A DNA stretch of 64,000 nucleotides from NCBI GenBank assembly GCA_020086605.1, contig JACBWW010000003.1, forward strand, positions 1,107,333-1,171,332, in the 5' to 3' direction. Within the stretch, counting starts at the first letter, position 1. Each line of letters starts with the position of its first letter. The DNA comes from Lanius collurio. Taxonomy: Eukaryota > Chordata > Aves > Passeriformes > Laniidae. Below the pieces are notes generated by a model. That model saw only the letters and a program-made list of their open reading frames with translations, ran no database searches and was not told the DNA's origin. Positions 1 through 17,707 of this stretch are shown here, one piece after another. The position numbers and the translations under genes were made by a program.

Positions 1-2400
1 GGAATTGGCTTCCAAGATACAATCCTCATAACAGATGTGTAATTCTGAATGCATCACCTCAGATCTGGCCCTATTAATGAGAACAATTTGACAAGTAACC
101 AAGATTTCTCAGAAAGAATTTTACCTGTCATTGCAAATCCTGAGAGTTACTATACTTAACCTTCAAGCAGTTACATTTCTTCCAACACCACAGTGTTTTA
201 TACAACAAGTATTCCCATTTATTATTTCTACAGTCACTTGACTATTTTATAATTCAGTTTTCATGTGTGTTACCAATTTTTTAATCTTGATGTTATTTTG
301 ACATGGTGTTTTGTCAGGTCTCACAGGAATCTATGAGATCAACAAAATTCTTCACAGTCAATCCAAATGGAAGCATTCCCTTGGGCAGGACCTGCCATGT
401 GAATGACTGCCCAGAAGACAGGAATGCCCTTTATCACTGAAATTTAGTCAAAGAATTGTTTTCATATTTTATTTAATTCGTATGAACATTCAGAGCACTT
501 CTACTTTGAAAGACAGGACATAGGTGCAGAAAACCAACTCCCGTATTTAGGAAGAGGCTGGTGTCTTTGTTCTACGGCCATGGCAAATTTCTTCCACCTT
601 GGAGAACTTAACCTCAGAATCATTTTCTTCAAATATTTATTCCTGAGAAATGAAGAAAATAACAACATTTGAAAATGCACAGGCAAATCTGATTTTCTCG
701 GACAGATAGTGAGAAAGTTCTGTGTCGCTACTTAGTAGCTACAAGTGCAAGGTAGTTCATTCTGGCTAGAAAATTAAGTGTCTTGGAAGCTTTTGTCAAC
801 TCAGGACATTCATTTGCTTTCATAAAAGAGCAGAAGTGCACTGAAGGCAAGCTTTTAAATGCTTGTAAATCAGTGGTGATGGTAAGCAGAGAGTTCAAAT
901 TAGCTGACACTTTCCCAGATAAATAAGGCCAGGAAAACATACTGGACTCATCAATTTGCAATAACTGGCAACACTTCAAAGAGAAAATCAAATTTATTTC
1001 GCCTTTAAGGCAAAAAAAAAAAAAAAAAAATCAGTTTAAATCCTCATGAAGAAATTAGCTTTACACTGTACAGGCAGCTTACGTTTGTCAGGATGTATCA
1101 AAAAATGGGAGCAGAATAACCACCATTGCAATAGTACAGCAGTGACAGTCTGGCTACACCTACCTACTAACTGTGCTTCATAAAGCAAAGAAATAACTTA
1201 TTACATGTCAGTTACAGACCACCGAGAAGCACAAGGAAATGTTTGGCATTCCCAGTGTGTAAGCTTCAGAATTGCCCTGTCACTGACTCACTTCTTGAAA
1301 GTCTCCAGCAAAACCAGCATTTGACAAAAGCCAGTAGCCTTTGCTCTACACAGAACAGAATTTGTTTGAAAAATTCTGTAGAAGATTAACTTTAAAAAAA
1401 AAATCTAAAGAAAACCTGACATTGCTGCCTCCTGAAGGGGATATAATCTGGTTTTAGGCTTTCCATCAGACATCTGAAAAGGATGCTGTGACTTTCACCA
1501 GGTTGAATTGAAATGAGTAGAATTGAACTGTCTTAACCAAGAAAAAGTTCTGGCACGTCTCAGGGGAAGATGACCTTTTTAGGGCCCTTCTTTGACAGGC
1601 ATCTAAGCAACCATTTGCTTTGATAAAAATCAGATCTAGATTCCCTTTCTGAAATGTACAGACTGTTGTTTGGGGTTTTCTTTGAAATTGCATCACATTT
1701 AAGCAAAATCTTGTAACAAAAGTCCACACCACAAAGTCCTCTTGGAGCCTCACATTATTCTCACTCCAAGACTGATATCCCCATTGTCACAAAAACCCCT
1801 GCAGCCACCTTTCAAACAGCAAACATAAAATAATGAAGTTATCCTTTAACTGTCAATCAGTATTATTCAATTGTTTTGTTCTATTTTTGGACATCCACGG
1901 GCTTGTAACCGGTATGTGGACACTTACTGGACATGTGTCATCTTGACATTTAGCACAAACAGTCTCCAAATCACCAGTCCAGTGCCAAAATCCCTGGAAT
2001 GGTTCTGGCTGGTGGGACTGCCATTTCCTAAGGTTGCCATCATTAATTTGAGTTCTCAAGCTAATGAGAATAGGTCTTTTCTTGAAAACACCTCTATTTT
2101 GATACGCCTACCTGGTTACACTCCCTTAAATAGTAATTATAAACATATGCATCGTTACAACTCATTGCACTGTCTTAGAAAAGATTAGTTATTTAAACTG
2201 TGACAGGGCAGTGACTTCTGTTGGTAAAACCAAGGTAGAAGAGAATTATATGGAAATGCTTCTTTGCCACAGTGCTTACTGTTAATCTGGTGATCATTAA
2301 CCTCTTTGTACCATGGGTTACTGATTAATTTCTAACTCTCCATATCAGATGCTCTCAGCCTTTTTATCCATAACCCCAGATAGGAGGTAGCAAATTTAAC
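1..2400. other. Intergenic sequence, nothing recognised
   Basis: AT-rich sequence downstream of TMEM245. It contains a 19-base A run at 1012-1030 and only short open frames with no recognisable domain or splice structure. In mammals the next gene on this side is CTNNAL1 on the same strand. I looked for its conserved N-terminal coding segments and did not recognise any here. Confidence 0.5.
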
Positions 2401-2404
2401 TCAC

Positions 2405-2674
2405 CTGAATAAGGGTGAATGACCCAAGAAACTGCAGAACTGGTGAAGGGCCTTGAGGGGAAGCTGAAAAAGGAGCAGCTGAGGGCACTTGGTCTGTTCA
2501 GCCTGGAGGAGACCAAAGGGAGACCTCACTGCAGTTACAACTTCCTTGTGAGGGGAAGAGGAGGGGCAGGCACTGACCTCTTCTCTGTGGTGACCAGTGA
2601 CAGGACCTGAGGGAATGGCCTGAAGTTGTGTCAGGGGAGGTTTAGGTTGGATGTTAGGAAAAAGTTCTTCACCC
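2405..2674 (+). mobile_element. CR1 LINE fragment, 5' part (split by LTR)
   Basis: Typical avian CR1 3'-region text: a conserved stretch encoding LRALGLFSLEETKGRPHCSYN, followed by the segment that normally reads into 'aggaaaaagttcttcaccc'. The CR1 sequence stops abruptly at 2674 and resumes at 3628, so this and the downstream piece are halves of one element. The open frame at 2419-2610 is the decayed tail of the CR1 polymerase frame, not a host gene. Confidence 0.85.
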
Positions 2675-3292
2675 TGTCATATATGAAATTTGAAGTTTGG
2701 TCTTTGTATATCAAGTGTTGTTAAGTGTTTTTAATCAATTCCCAGTTAATTACCCTGGTTAATAAAGTTTTGCACTCTTTTAATGACCCATCAGCCCAGA
2801 TACCGATTACCCAAGTTTATTACAGGATTATGCAGTTCCCAGTTCAAAATCCCTTTTTCCAATGGATTTTCCAGGTTGTTAGTTCCCAGTTTAAGTACAA
2901 ATAATGTTCTGAAGGTTTTATAACAAGTTTCATATTTTTACACCATTGTTAACTGTTCCAAGAATGTTTAAATGATTGTTTTGTATTTTGACAAGTATGT
3001 TTTATGTTTTTACAAATGATTTTAAACATCCAACCCAACTTTGGAATGTACTCAGAAACCCAGGTTTATAACTGTCCTGGACTAGTTTTAGCTCTTGACC
3101 ATTACCCTGCAGCTTGGCTCCATGCAACCTGAATTTCAATGAGGGGACTTTCCCATCTTTGGAAAAGAGTAACATCACCCTCTGGACAGCAGCGAGCCAT
3201 CGGTGGGCTGAGATTATCTCACCTTTACATCCCACCCATCACCATGGACCATGTGGGCGGGCTGTGGGAGGAACAGGGCGGAGCTCAGGCAC

Positions 3293-3299
3293 TATAAAA
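3293..3299 (+). promoter_or_regulatory. TATA box of the solo LTR
   Basis: TATAAAA about 0.6 kb into the LTR. It follows a GC-rich segment with the GGGCGG motif at about 3255 and again near 3276, both resembling Sp1 sites. This is a plausible retroviral U3 promoter. Present activity is unknown. Confidence 0.55.
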
Positions 3300-3576
3300 T
3301 CAGGTGCACAGAGCCGGAAGGTGGCTCAGCTGATTGGAATTAGCCATGGACAGTGGTCAGTGCTGAGTACAGGCCAGCTTCCACTGGAAGCCAATCATAA
3401 ATAATTGACTTTAGATTAGCTAAAGTCTCCTCAGCACTGCCAGTGTTCCTTTCTGGTGGTCCAGAGCCCGAAAGGGCCAAAAGATGTCTGGATTGCCTGC
3501 GTTCCTGGGGCCCTTAGACTGAGCCGTCGAATCCCAATTTCACATTTTAACTATTTTTGTTAGTTTTCATACTTTT

Positions 3577-3582
3577 AATAAA
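3577..3582 (+). terminator. Polyadenylation signal of the solo LTR
   Basis: AATAAA about 280 bases after the TATA box and 45 bases before the LTR end, in the place expected for the R/U5 part of a plus-strand LTR. Confidence 0.55.
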
Positions 3583-3627
3583 TATTATTTTTATCTTAAG
3601 AAAACAAGAGTTGTCTTGTTTCTCACA

Positions 3628-3808
3628 ACTCAGAGGGTGGTTGGGCACTGGAACAGCTCCCCAGGGAAGTGGTTACAGAGCTCCAGAAGTGTTTGGACAC
3701 TGCTCTCAGGCACATCGTGTGACTCCTGAGGTGTCCTGTGCAGGGGCAGGTTGGACTCAATGGTCCTGATGAATGCCTTCCAACTCAGTATGTTATATAA
3801 TTCTATGG
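3628..3808 (+). mobile_element. CR1 LINE fragment, 3' end (split by LTR)
   Basis: Continuation of the CR1 at 2405-2674: 'cagagggtggttgggcactg' and the rest of the conserved 3' UTR, ending in the CR1-type tail 'ttctatgg' near 3808. Joined to the upstream piece it gives an uninterrupted CR1 3' end. Confidence 0.85.
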
Positions 3809-6208
3809 TTTGTTCAAACAAGACAAAATTTACCAAAGTAAACCTTTTCCAAACAAGCCAAATGACATTCACAACACTGAGAATGAAATTTTTTAGTGTG
3901 GAAAACTGAGAAACACAAAGTCACCTTTCAACCTGACTTCTGTCCTGTTCTCTGAGCAATCCAAGAGCACAGTCAGAAACAGCGGTGCTTTAAAAAGGAT
4001 GTGCTACGTCATGCAAAGCTTCCAAATCAAATATTTTTCTCTCCCATAAAAAAGAAGAAGGTCTTAAATCAGGCCAGCCAAGATTATGTGTGATTTTCCC
4101 TAAAACTTGTCAGACAACTTCAGCTGAAAGATACTGATCAACAAATTATGAAAGCACCAAAGGTTCTCAAAGTTTTATCCCAAGTCTTTGCTGTTTGTCT
4201 TCTAAAGTAAAGAAAAGCAGGTGTTTGCCCAAGATAATCTTGGTTTTATGTTTTATTAATAAAAAAGATCAGATTCTGGTAAGAAAGGCAATATTAAAGC
4301 AAAGAGCCTAGTCATCCATGGCATAAGGATTTGATTCCATCTCTGAATCAAGAATGCAATGTGTGCACAGCTGTAGGTCTACAAGGGAAAAAAAGAAAAC
4401 CCTTGGAAACCACCTCACACAGCTCTTGGAGCCCTGCTTTCACCTGCATGTATTGCCAAGTACCCCCAGTGTTTAAAACCAAATGCTGAAGGAATGGGTG
4501 GATATTTTTACAGCTATTATTACAACACAAAGAATAGTATAGGAACAGTGGATGAGTCTAGTGTGCCTACTCTGCCTCTTCCTTAAACTATCCTGCATCT
4601 GCCAACTTGACCGAAACACTTGCAAGGGTGAATGCTCAGGACTTCGGGGAACCAGATCCTCAAAGAAGTCGTCAGGGCCCATCACAGCACAGGTAACAGC
4701 AGCATTAATACTCTAATTTCAAAGATTACCTCATATAAAACAAAACCAAAAAAAAACCTACTTGTGAAACATGAACTTCTTCATGAAAAATAGTTGGCAC
4801 TATTTCTGGTGTGGGAAAGAAAGCTGTTAATTGATAAAAAGTTACACCAACTGATATAAACATCTTTCAGTCAAAAGTATGGAAGCTGATTTCTTTTTGC
4901 ATTTGATTACACACTATAATTCAGTGGCAGCACAAAATTTTATACACAGCATGAGATACCATCTCAGTGCCTTTCTGAAAGGCTTCCAGTTTTCTTTGTT
5001 ATCGTTCACCATGTGTTTGGATGTCAACTAGATGTATTTAAATGTCTAGGGTATATTTTTTCTCAAAATGCCAATTGCTGTTTTCTAAGTCATAAAGCCA
5101 GAAGACTGCAATCTTTTAAATTTCATATCTGGTCAAACTCAAAAGCACTTTTTTGCTTATGTATCTGCCTGATAACTCCTTCATATTCTTTACCCTCCCA
5201 CTCCCAAATATTAATGAACTGTATTGGACATGTAACTCTTGAATTATTCTGAAGAAACAATTGAGACTGAGCAAATGTTGGTGCTACATCATTATAAAGC
5301 TTTATCTAAGATAAAGTGTTGAAAAGAACTCTTTACTTTCTGTAACAAAAACACTGTTATCTGCACAATAAAATGACTAAAAATCCCATGCAAGAGCTAA
5401 GGAGTTCTCACAGAAGTATATGTGCTTTGGGCTGCCTGATTACAGATGCTTTTGGCTTGGTTCTAACTTAAAAGGAATTCTGACCAAATAGGAAAACTTG
5501 CTCCAATTAAAAAAAAAAAAAAAAATCATGTTACTAGTGTCAATTACTAAACCCCCCCCCCCCACCGTATATGCACTAAACAAGGTTTGATCCCTTCAGA
5601 GAACTAAGGAGGTACCAGCAAAAATTGACTCTCCTGCAGGAAATACTTCAAGGCACTGCTTACAGAACAGTGAGAAGGATGAAAACTGGAACATCAGCCG
5701 TTTCTCATTTTAAGAGGTGAGCAGCCATGCAAGGAGGATTTGATCACTTTTGCTTTATAGTCAATAGAATGATCTAAAACTCTGCTTAGACACTAAACAA
5801 CCATTTCCAGTTCAGAGAGCAGGCCATAATGGAGTCATTTGAATTACCTACAGCTGCCGAATGGGAGCTTCAGTAGGGTCTGGATGTGTGGTTGTAGGAC
5901 AGCAGGCAGTGCAGCAAATTGCCTGGTGGCAGCTGAGCCACAGTTACTCTGGAGGCACATGTCCTTCCCTGTGCCATAAAAAATGTAAGGAAAAGTGAGG
6001 TATGGCTTCTCTCAGTGACATCAGTTACACACAGGGACTGCAGATCCAGCTTTGCCTCCAGCACACCTGTTATTTTCACCAGATTAACTACTGCCTTTGT
6101 GGCTGATTCCAAAGAGCCCATCATTCAAAATCAAACTCAGTTCTCTTTATGTTAATGGCATTTTATTGCAAAATATATTAACCATTCTGTGTTTACAAAG
6201 GACTGCAG
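3809..6208. other. Intergenic or distal 3' flank, nothing recognised
   Basis: AT-rich sequence with an A run at about 5509-5525 and a C12 run at 5552-5563. No exon, RNA gene or repeat family recognised with confidence. Confidence 0.45.
6162..6167 (-). terminator. TMEM245: Candidate distal poly(A) signal of TMEM245
   Basis: AATAAA on the minus strand, within a GCAATAAAA context, about 5.9 kb beyond the stop codon. A 3' UTR of this order would fit the long mammalian TMEM245 transcript as I recall it. Competing minus-strand AATAAA hexamers lie at 11075-11080, 10446-10451 and 9379-9384. Which are used cannot be told from sequence alone. Confidence 0.3.
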
Positions 6209-6558
6209 NNNNNNNNNNNNNNNNNNNNNNNNNNNNNNNNNNNNNNNNNNNNNNNNNNNNNNNNNNNNNNNNNNNNNNNNNNNNNNNNNNNNNNNNNNNN
6301 NNNNNNNNNNNNNNNNNNNNNNNNNNNNNNNNNNNNNNNNNNNNNNNNNNNNNNNNNNNNNNNNNNNNNNNNNNNNNNNNNNNNNNNNNNNNNNNNNNNN
6401 NNNNNNNNNNNNNNNNNNNNNNNNNNNNNNNNNNNNNNNNNNNNNNNNNNNNNNNNNNNNNNNNNNNNNNNNNNNNNNNNNNNNNNNNNNNNNNNNNNNN
6501 NNNNNNNNNNNNNNNNNNNNNNNNNNNNNNNNNNNNNNNNNNNNNNNNNNNNNNNNNN
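6209..6558. other. Assembly gap (350 N)
   Basis: 350 consecutive N. Open frames computed across it are artefacts. Its flanks are not notably GC-rich. Confidence 0.99.
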
Positions 6559-9500
6559 ATTTGTCCAGGTCCATCCATATGCAGGGCAGATCAAGGATGC
6601 ACTAACTTCCAATTAGACCTCCTTCCTGAATTGGACATATCCAAGATGGACACTCAAAGCATGCCTCCAGGTCCTGGAATTGATTCCCAGAAGGGGATGA
6701 AGCAATACTCTCATGTACTAAACCATATTCCAAACAAGACACCAGAGGAGGTGGGGATGAGTTTAAGAGTCTGGGGAACTGAAGATGTATTTCACGACCT
6801 ATTAATTTTGGCAGCTTTTTTGAGGATGTCTGCAAATACTTCCAGGAACAGTAGCCTGTCAGCAATGCATTACTAGCACGTTTTTCCTACTTTATATGAA
6901 CTACAAGAAAGCAGTGGTAGTTACACTACCAGTATTTGCTTGGCTCTTCCACAATCTCTATTAAGTAAGCATGAACGGTAGAAAATGTTCCTTGCTTTCT
7001 TATATACAGGCACTATTTTGTTCTCAGGTATCTTTAAAAAAAAAGAAAATAGGACAAAATTTCAGTTAAAGTCTGAATAGAACTGAGACTCCCAATATTT
7101 ATATAACATTGTGTATCAATATATACATTTACAAATCCAGTGTAGAATCCCTGAATATGCCCATGACTTCTGGCATTGTTTCTTGTTTCAAAACACAAAA
7201 CTTATTTTCCACTGTTTTTTTTTCTATTTCCAATTTTATCACTTAAAAGCAATTTTGGAAAATTTTACCATGAAGCATTAAGGTACCTTAGTGAAACTGA
7301 CAGATGAACAGTACCAGGTTAAAGATCAAGTCTCCCTAACGTTTGTTAAGAGTTTTAAGTGATTCTAGTTTTGTAGAAATAGAAATAATAAGGAAATTGT
7401 CAAAGTCTGCTTCAGCAAAAAGTGTAGGAAGTAATACTAAGAAGAAACTATTTGAAATACAAGTCAATATAGAGTTTATAAAGATGATGCATCCATGGAT
7501 TTAAGAGATGTCAGCTGTCACTCAATAAAGATTACCTGGGAAATCAATTTTCTCTTGTTAAAATTGCAAACTTCAAGGTAAGCAACTGCATTTCTGGAAG
7601 AATGCTACCTCTGCTATTAAACATTATGAATGCTAATTCCAATCCCAAAACCTTTCAGTACCTTCAAAGGAAATAGTAGCCATTTCCAGAGGTAGCATCC
7701 CTTAAGGTGGCACTATCTGCAGTGACAAATTTAAGTCAGTAAAATATAATAAAAACACAATGCTTGAATAAAGGCAGCTGTGGGAACATTCACTACCAAT
7801 GACGCAAAGCTATGGAATCTCAGTAGAATAATGGTATTTTTCCATCCTCAGTGTATTGGGTCCATAGGAAATGGCAACACTCTGCAGAATCCCCAGTACT
7901 AGGGATCAGCAGCACAGCAATTCAGCTGCTGCTTCTACTAGAGAACAATTTCATCCCATTTTACTTTCTCAGGCTTGCTGAGGAACAGTGTTTACACTGC
8001 AGCCATACACCTATTTCAAAAGTTATGCTGATACCCATAATGGATAATACTGGAGACAGCAACCGATTTTCCCTGAACAATGCTTTTTTCTTATTTTAAT
8101 TAAACAGATTAAGGATTTCCTAGTCCAATAAACTGACAAAATACACATCCAGTATATCCTTTTGCTGAGTCTTTAAGAGAAGCCACATAGAGCTTGAAAT
8201 CAGACAAGCTTAAGTGACAATCTACACAATCTGCACTGTGCATGGAAAGATCTGACTGCTGTTTCCATTGTTTGACATGTGGGTATCAACCTCTGAAAAT
8301 GCACCTTATATGTATAATTCTAATGTTAAACTGTTTGGGTTTTTTTAAGCAGCCTCTCAAAGTAAGTAATTTCTGCTCCCACTTGGTCATAGTGCACCTG
8401 TGCTGAAAGCCACCATATTGTAGGAAGGCTGGCACAAGGAATGTGTGCCAGATTCTTGCCCATTGCAGTTTGCTGCTTCATGGATCCAATTAAGCCAGTA
8501 TCTGCAGTGACCTGAAGGTAACGTGCTGGGCTGTGAGCTGGCACACAGTCACCTCTGCCAGCTCTGCCAGCAGTGTTCAGCCAAGGTACAAGAAGGAGAG
8601 GCTAACACAGACTCGAGTGCCAGAAACAGCACCAGCCCTTTGGCACTACACCTCATTGCAACAAGCCTGATTCTCCCAGAAGAGAATGATAAAATCCAGC
8701 ACAGTTGAATTTCACAATACCATGAGACCACAATGCCTTGCATTACTACAAGCATTCCCTTCGTAACTCTAAATTATTGAACACTACATGTACTAAATAC
8801 AATTATAAAGGACCTGGAATGATTGTTTACAGTAAAGCTGAAGGCCATAAACTTCTTGTCTATAAACATTACAGAAAAGATGGTCTCTCCTGAGAAAACT
8901 ACCCTGGAGAGAGGGTTAGGGCTTGAGTGTGTTTAGTGCGTTAGTGTGGCTTTTTTGAAAGCTACAATCCATGTACCAAAAACTTATCCCCTCAAACTGC
9001 TGGTTGTTTTTGCAGATGAGGCAATATACAATGAACCAGCATTTTTATATAAAGACCAGAAGTCAAAATGACCAGTTTGATTACTTTCACATTAATGTGA
9101 GATTAAACTGCTCTTAAAGAGGATGAGTCTGCTCAGAAAATAATACAGATTACTAAATAACCAACAACAAGGTCTTCTTTTTCTGCTGGTAATTAGACAC
9201 TCACTAAACAAAAAATCCAAATAATCAAAGTATGCCCTTTCATAAGGTGGTATTTCGTGGTTTTGGTTTTGTTTTTTTTTTTTTTTTTTCTAAACATGGT
9301 GAAAATCAGTGAATATTTCCTATTCCAAGAAGGTGGATTGGAAGTTTTGTTCCTTATTTTTTCTTTTCTTTTTGGCAGTTTATTGCTACTGCACCAACAC
9401 TGAACCACACAGTTGATTCCTCAATCAGGTACAGCACAAAGCATGAGCTCCTGAAGCCACATTTACAGAGTAAGGACGTATTATGGATGGTTCTTCACGG

Positions 9501-12101
9501 CAAGTTTGAGCTGAATTTGCAACAGAAAGCATGGATGTGGAGCCTTATTTCAAAGGAGGACAAACTTAACAACACTCCATCAGATACGAATTCTCTATAT
9601 AAAATGATTTCACGTTAGGAAAGGAACACTTCAAAACACCAATGTATCTTCTCAGGCAATTCTACTAATTTTCCATTACTGAAGTTCCATTACTGAAGTT
9701 AGCTGTGTCTCAATCATCATTTTAATCTTCATAGCAGAGACCCTTCTTTGATCTAAGGCAATCGGTTGAAGGAAAAGAAGAAAACTTAAAACCAAACAAA
9801 ATAATGCTTTTTAATGACTCTTTAAAATGACTATGTTGAGTACCACATGAGTATGAAAGATTGTCTCAGAAAATGGGATAGCAAATGTGGACAATAAACA
9901 TGTCTTGACCAGTGAGCAAAGAGGTGCTTTAAAAGGCTACAAGAAGCTACAACAAGAACACAACAATTCAGTGCAAAACTGTGAAATAAAAAAAAAATAA
10001 AAATACAATAAAGAAGTTCCCTAACTATCTTAGTGGTTTCATTCAAGGTGGTTAGTATTTCAGGACAGCCTCAGGTTTTTCCACATCCTCCACCCTAGCC
10101 AGCAACAATTATAAAAATGTGTTTCATTTAAGCTTTTTCATAAGCCACAAAACCAAGGAGATAAAACAGATACTTGATTCAAGCAACACATTCTTCTCAG
10201 TTAGTTGAAAGTGATGTATAGATCTTTCAGAATTTAAAATATTAAATGGGCTGTTTCCATATTTTGATAAACCTGAGTCAACCTACTAAATTAAGCCCAA
10301 GCCTGTCCCTCAAACACATACCTGCAAGTGTGCACAAACAACATACTCAACCTCCCTCACTTAAAACATAAAATTTCATCAGTAAAATTGCAGCAGCTCA
10401 TTCTGAGAATCTGAGGAGCAGACCATTTGTGTCTTAGGCAGCCTGTTTATTGCAAACCTACAGCAGGACTTTCTTCTTGACTCAGTATCAGAGCACTTTC
10501 CAATAACTTTCCATGGCAATGTATTTTTAGAAACAATGTAAAAGTACATACAACATCATGAAAAGAACCTTCCAAATCTATTAGTACTCCTAGAACTCAA
10601 GCAAAACATCTCAGTTACTGCAAGCTGTTTGTGCACACATCTTAGATATCCTTATCCCTGGATAAGATCCTTTTGTTTCAAGAACTGAATTACTGTCAAC
10701 AATAAATACAAGGCATGCCTGTGTTTTGTACAACTCATTATCAATCAAACTCTGAAACTAATTCCAGTTCCTGGAAACTGAATGGTGGTTCTTTGGTTAA
10801 GCACATGCATCTGCTACTTTGTACCCAGGGCCTCACTGGATTTGTGGAAAAGCTGTGCAAGTATGAAATATTTACCAAAAAAACCCACTTCCTTTTTACA
10901 AAAAGGATCCATTTATAAACATCCATTGTGTCAAAATGTTTTGACAATCAATACAAAAGGCCTTAAATGTCACCAAAGCTGCATTTTAAGCAAAATTATG
11001 TATGAAAGAAAAACACTAGAGGGTTTGATGCTGTGACCTAGGCAATATATCATTTCAGAAATTTAAGAACTTTGTTTATTAGCAAGATGTACCTTAAGAT
11101 ATATCCTATATTTCAGTAAAATACTAACCAGAGGCTTACAGGGTTAAAAAAGCCCCAAACCAAAATCCATGCTCTCCCCCTTCTCCCTGGAAGAAAAATT
11201 TGTTTAAAAAGTTAATTGAAGTCAGCCACTTGAAAACCAACATTAAACAATCCCCATTAAACTTCTTCCAATTACTGGAAGAAGATGCAACCATCCTACA
11301 TTACTACTGTCTGAAAACATTTAAGGCCTTTGACTAAATTTGGTTGACAAGATTACTCCATTGGGAGGGTGGATAAACAGCAAAATATTATCAGACTTCA
11401 CTGCAACTGGGAGCAAGATTTAAACTATTTAAACAAGTCCTCCTATGTCAGTAAGAAGAAAACCCACATTTAACAGTTTGCATTGCTAATTATTTCAGGA
11501 AGGTATTAAAAATACCAGTCTCCAACAACATTACATTTCAGTGCATGTAAGAGAATAATTACAACTTACAGATGATGGTTGAAGCTTATAAAGAAATATC
11601 TTGAGTGGGAGCAAACTATTATATTATACTTTCATTTCACAATGAGGGGTTTGCACTTCTTTTGCCACCAGCTTAACTAAAAATAAATATTTTGGAATTA
11701 CAGCTTTCTTTAAAGCTACTACAATTTAATAAGACAAATAACCCAATAAATAAAAGCCAAGTTAGTAATCTCAGCAGATAAGATAATGACTCCAGTGGAT
11801 GTACCTGTCCTCAACTATTCTTTTGGTAAGACAGAAGGTCTTCAAAGTCTTCAACAAGGCAGCTGACTGTGTGTTGGTATGCAAAGCCATGGGAAGTAGA
11901 CATTCTCTCTCAAAGAGGCAAAGTGCACAATAATGTAAGGCCAGCAGATGTTCTAGTGCTTTCTCCTAAAACCCAAGCTATGCTTCCCTGTGAGCTGCCC
12001 CCAGGCACAGCTGGGAAGGGAGAGAAGGCCATGGCTGTTGTGAACCCAAGACAGAAGACATCAATTCCCTCATATTGCAGAGGTGCAGCACAGCACTTCC
12101 A
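6559..12101 (-). other. TMEM245: Probable TMEM245 3' UTR and 3' flank
   Basis: Sequence directly downstream, on the minus strand, of the TMEM245 stop codon. It has no long conserved frame, is AT-rich, and carries several minus-strand AATAAA hexamers (11075-11080, 10446-10451, 9379-9384). The extent of the UTR is inferred from the long mammalian transcript; the true end may be anywhere in this interval or just beyond the gap. A short perfect tandem duplication sits at 9671-9698, and an 18-base T run at 9272-9289. Confidence 0.45.
9671..9698. repeat. Perfect 14-bp tandem duplication
   Basis: The unit ttccattactgaag occurs twice with no spacer. It lies in the presumed 3' UTR and is probably a recent small duplication. 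Confidence 0.9.
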
Positions 12102-12147
12102 TCACTCTGCAGACATTTTCATCTCCTCAGGACTCTCTCTAGGTGAC
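12102..12147 (-). CDS. TMEM245: TMEM245 last coding exon
   Basis: Acceptor 'ccccccag' at 12148-12155, then one base completing an Arg codon, followed by SPRESPEEMKMSAE and TGA (12102-12104). Mammalian TMEM245 ends with a peptide of the same length, in the pattern R-T/S-x-R-D/E-x-x-E-D/E-L/M-K-x-S. Spacing and charge are kept but identity is modest, so this is the least conserved exon I assign. The acceptor phase (2) fits the upstream donor exactly. The tail is hydrophilic and presumably cytosolic. Confidence 0.8.

Positions 12148-17707
<5,560 letters not shown>

Larger units (their letters stand above)
2675..3627 (+). mobile_element. Solo LTR of an endogenous retrovirus, nested in CR1
   Basis: A 953-bp block interrupts a CR1 element. 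It begins TG (2675) and ends CA (3627). The flanks are 'accc' (2671-2674) and 'actc' (3628-3631), a 4-bp target-site duplication with one mismatch. Inside are a TATAAAA box at 3293-3299 in a locally GC-richer stretch and an AATAAA polyadenylation signal at 3577-3582, in the order expected for a plus-strand LTR (U3, R, U5). There is no internal gag, pol or env sequence, so it is a solo LTR left by recombination. A 4-bp duplication is usual for gammaretrovirus-like (ERV1) insertions. The class is inferred, not proved. Confidence 0.8.

Noticed and set aside
501..1753. Short minus frames, considered as exons of the next gene
   Set aside because: No family resemblance or paired splice sites could be supported.
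5870..6124. Minus frame with SLESATKAVVNLVKITGVLE, considered as a CTNNAL1 or other exon
   Set aside because: It does not match the alpha-catulin sequence I remember, and no fitting donor site follows.
6097..6876. 259-codon open frame and four others across the N block
   Set aside because: The N run is read as unknown residues. The real sequence on either side has no domain and the frames are artefacts of the gap.
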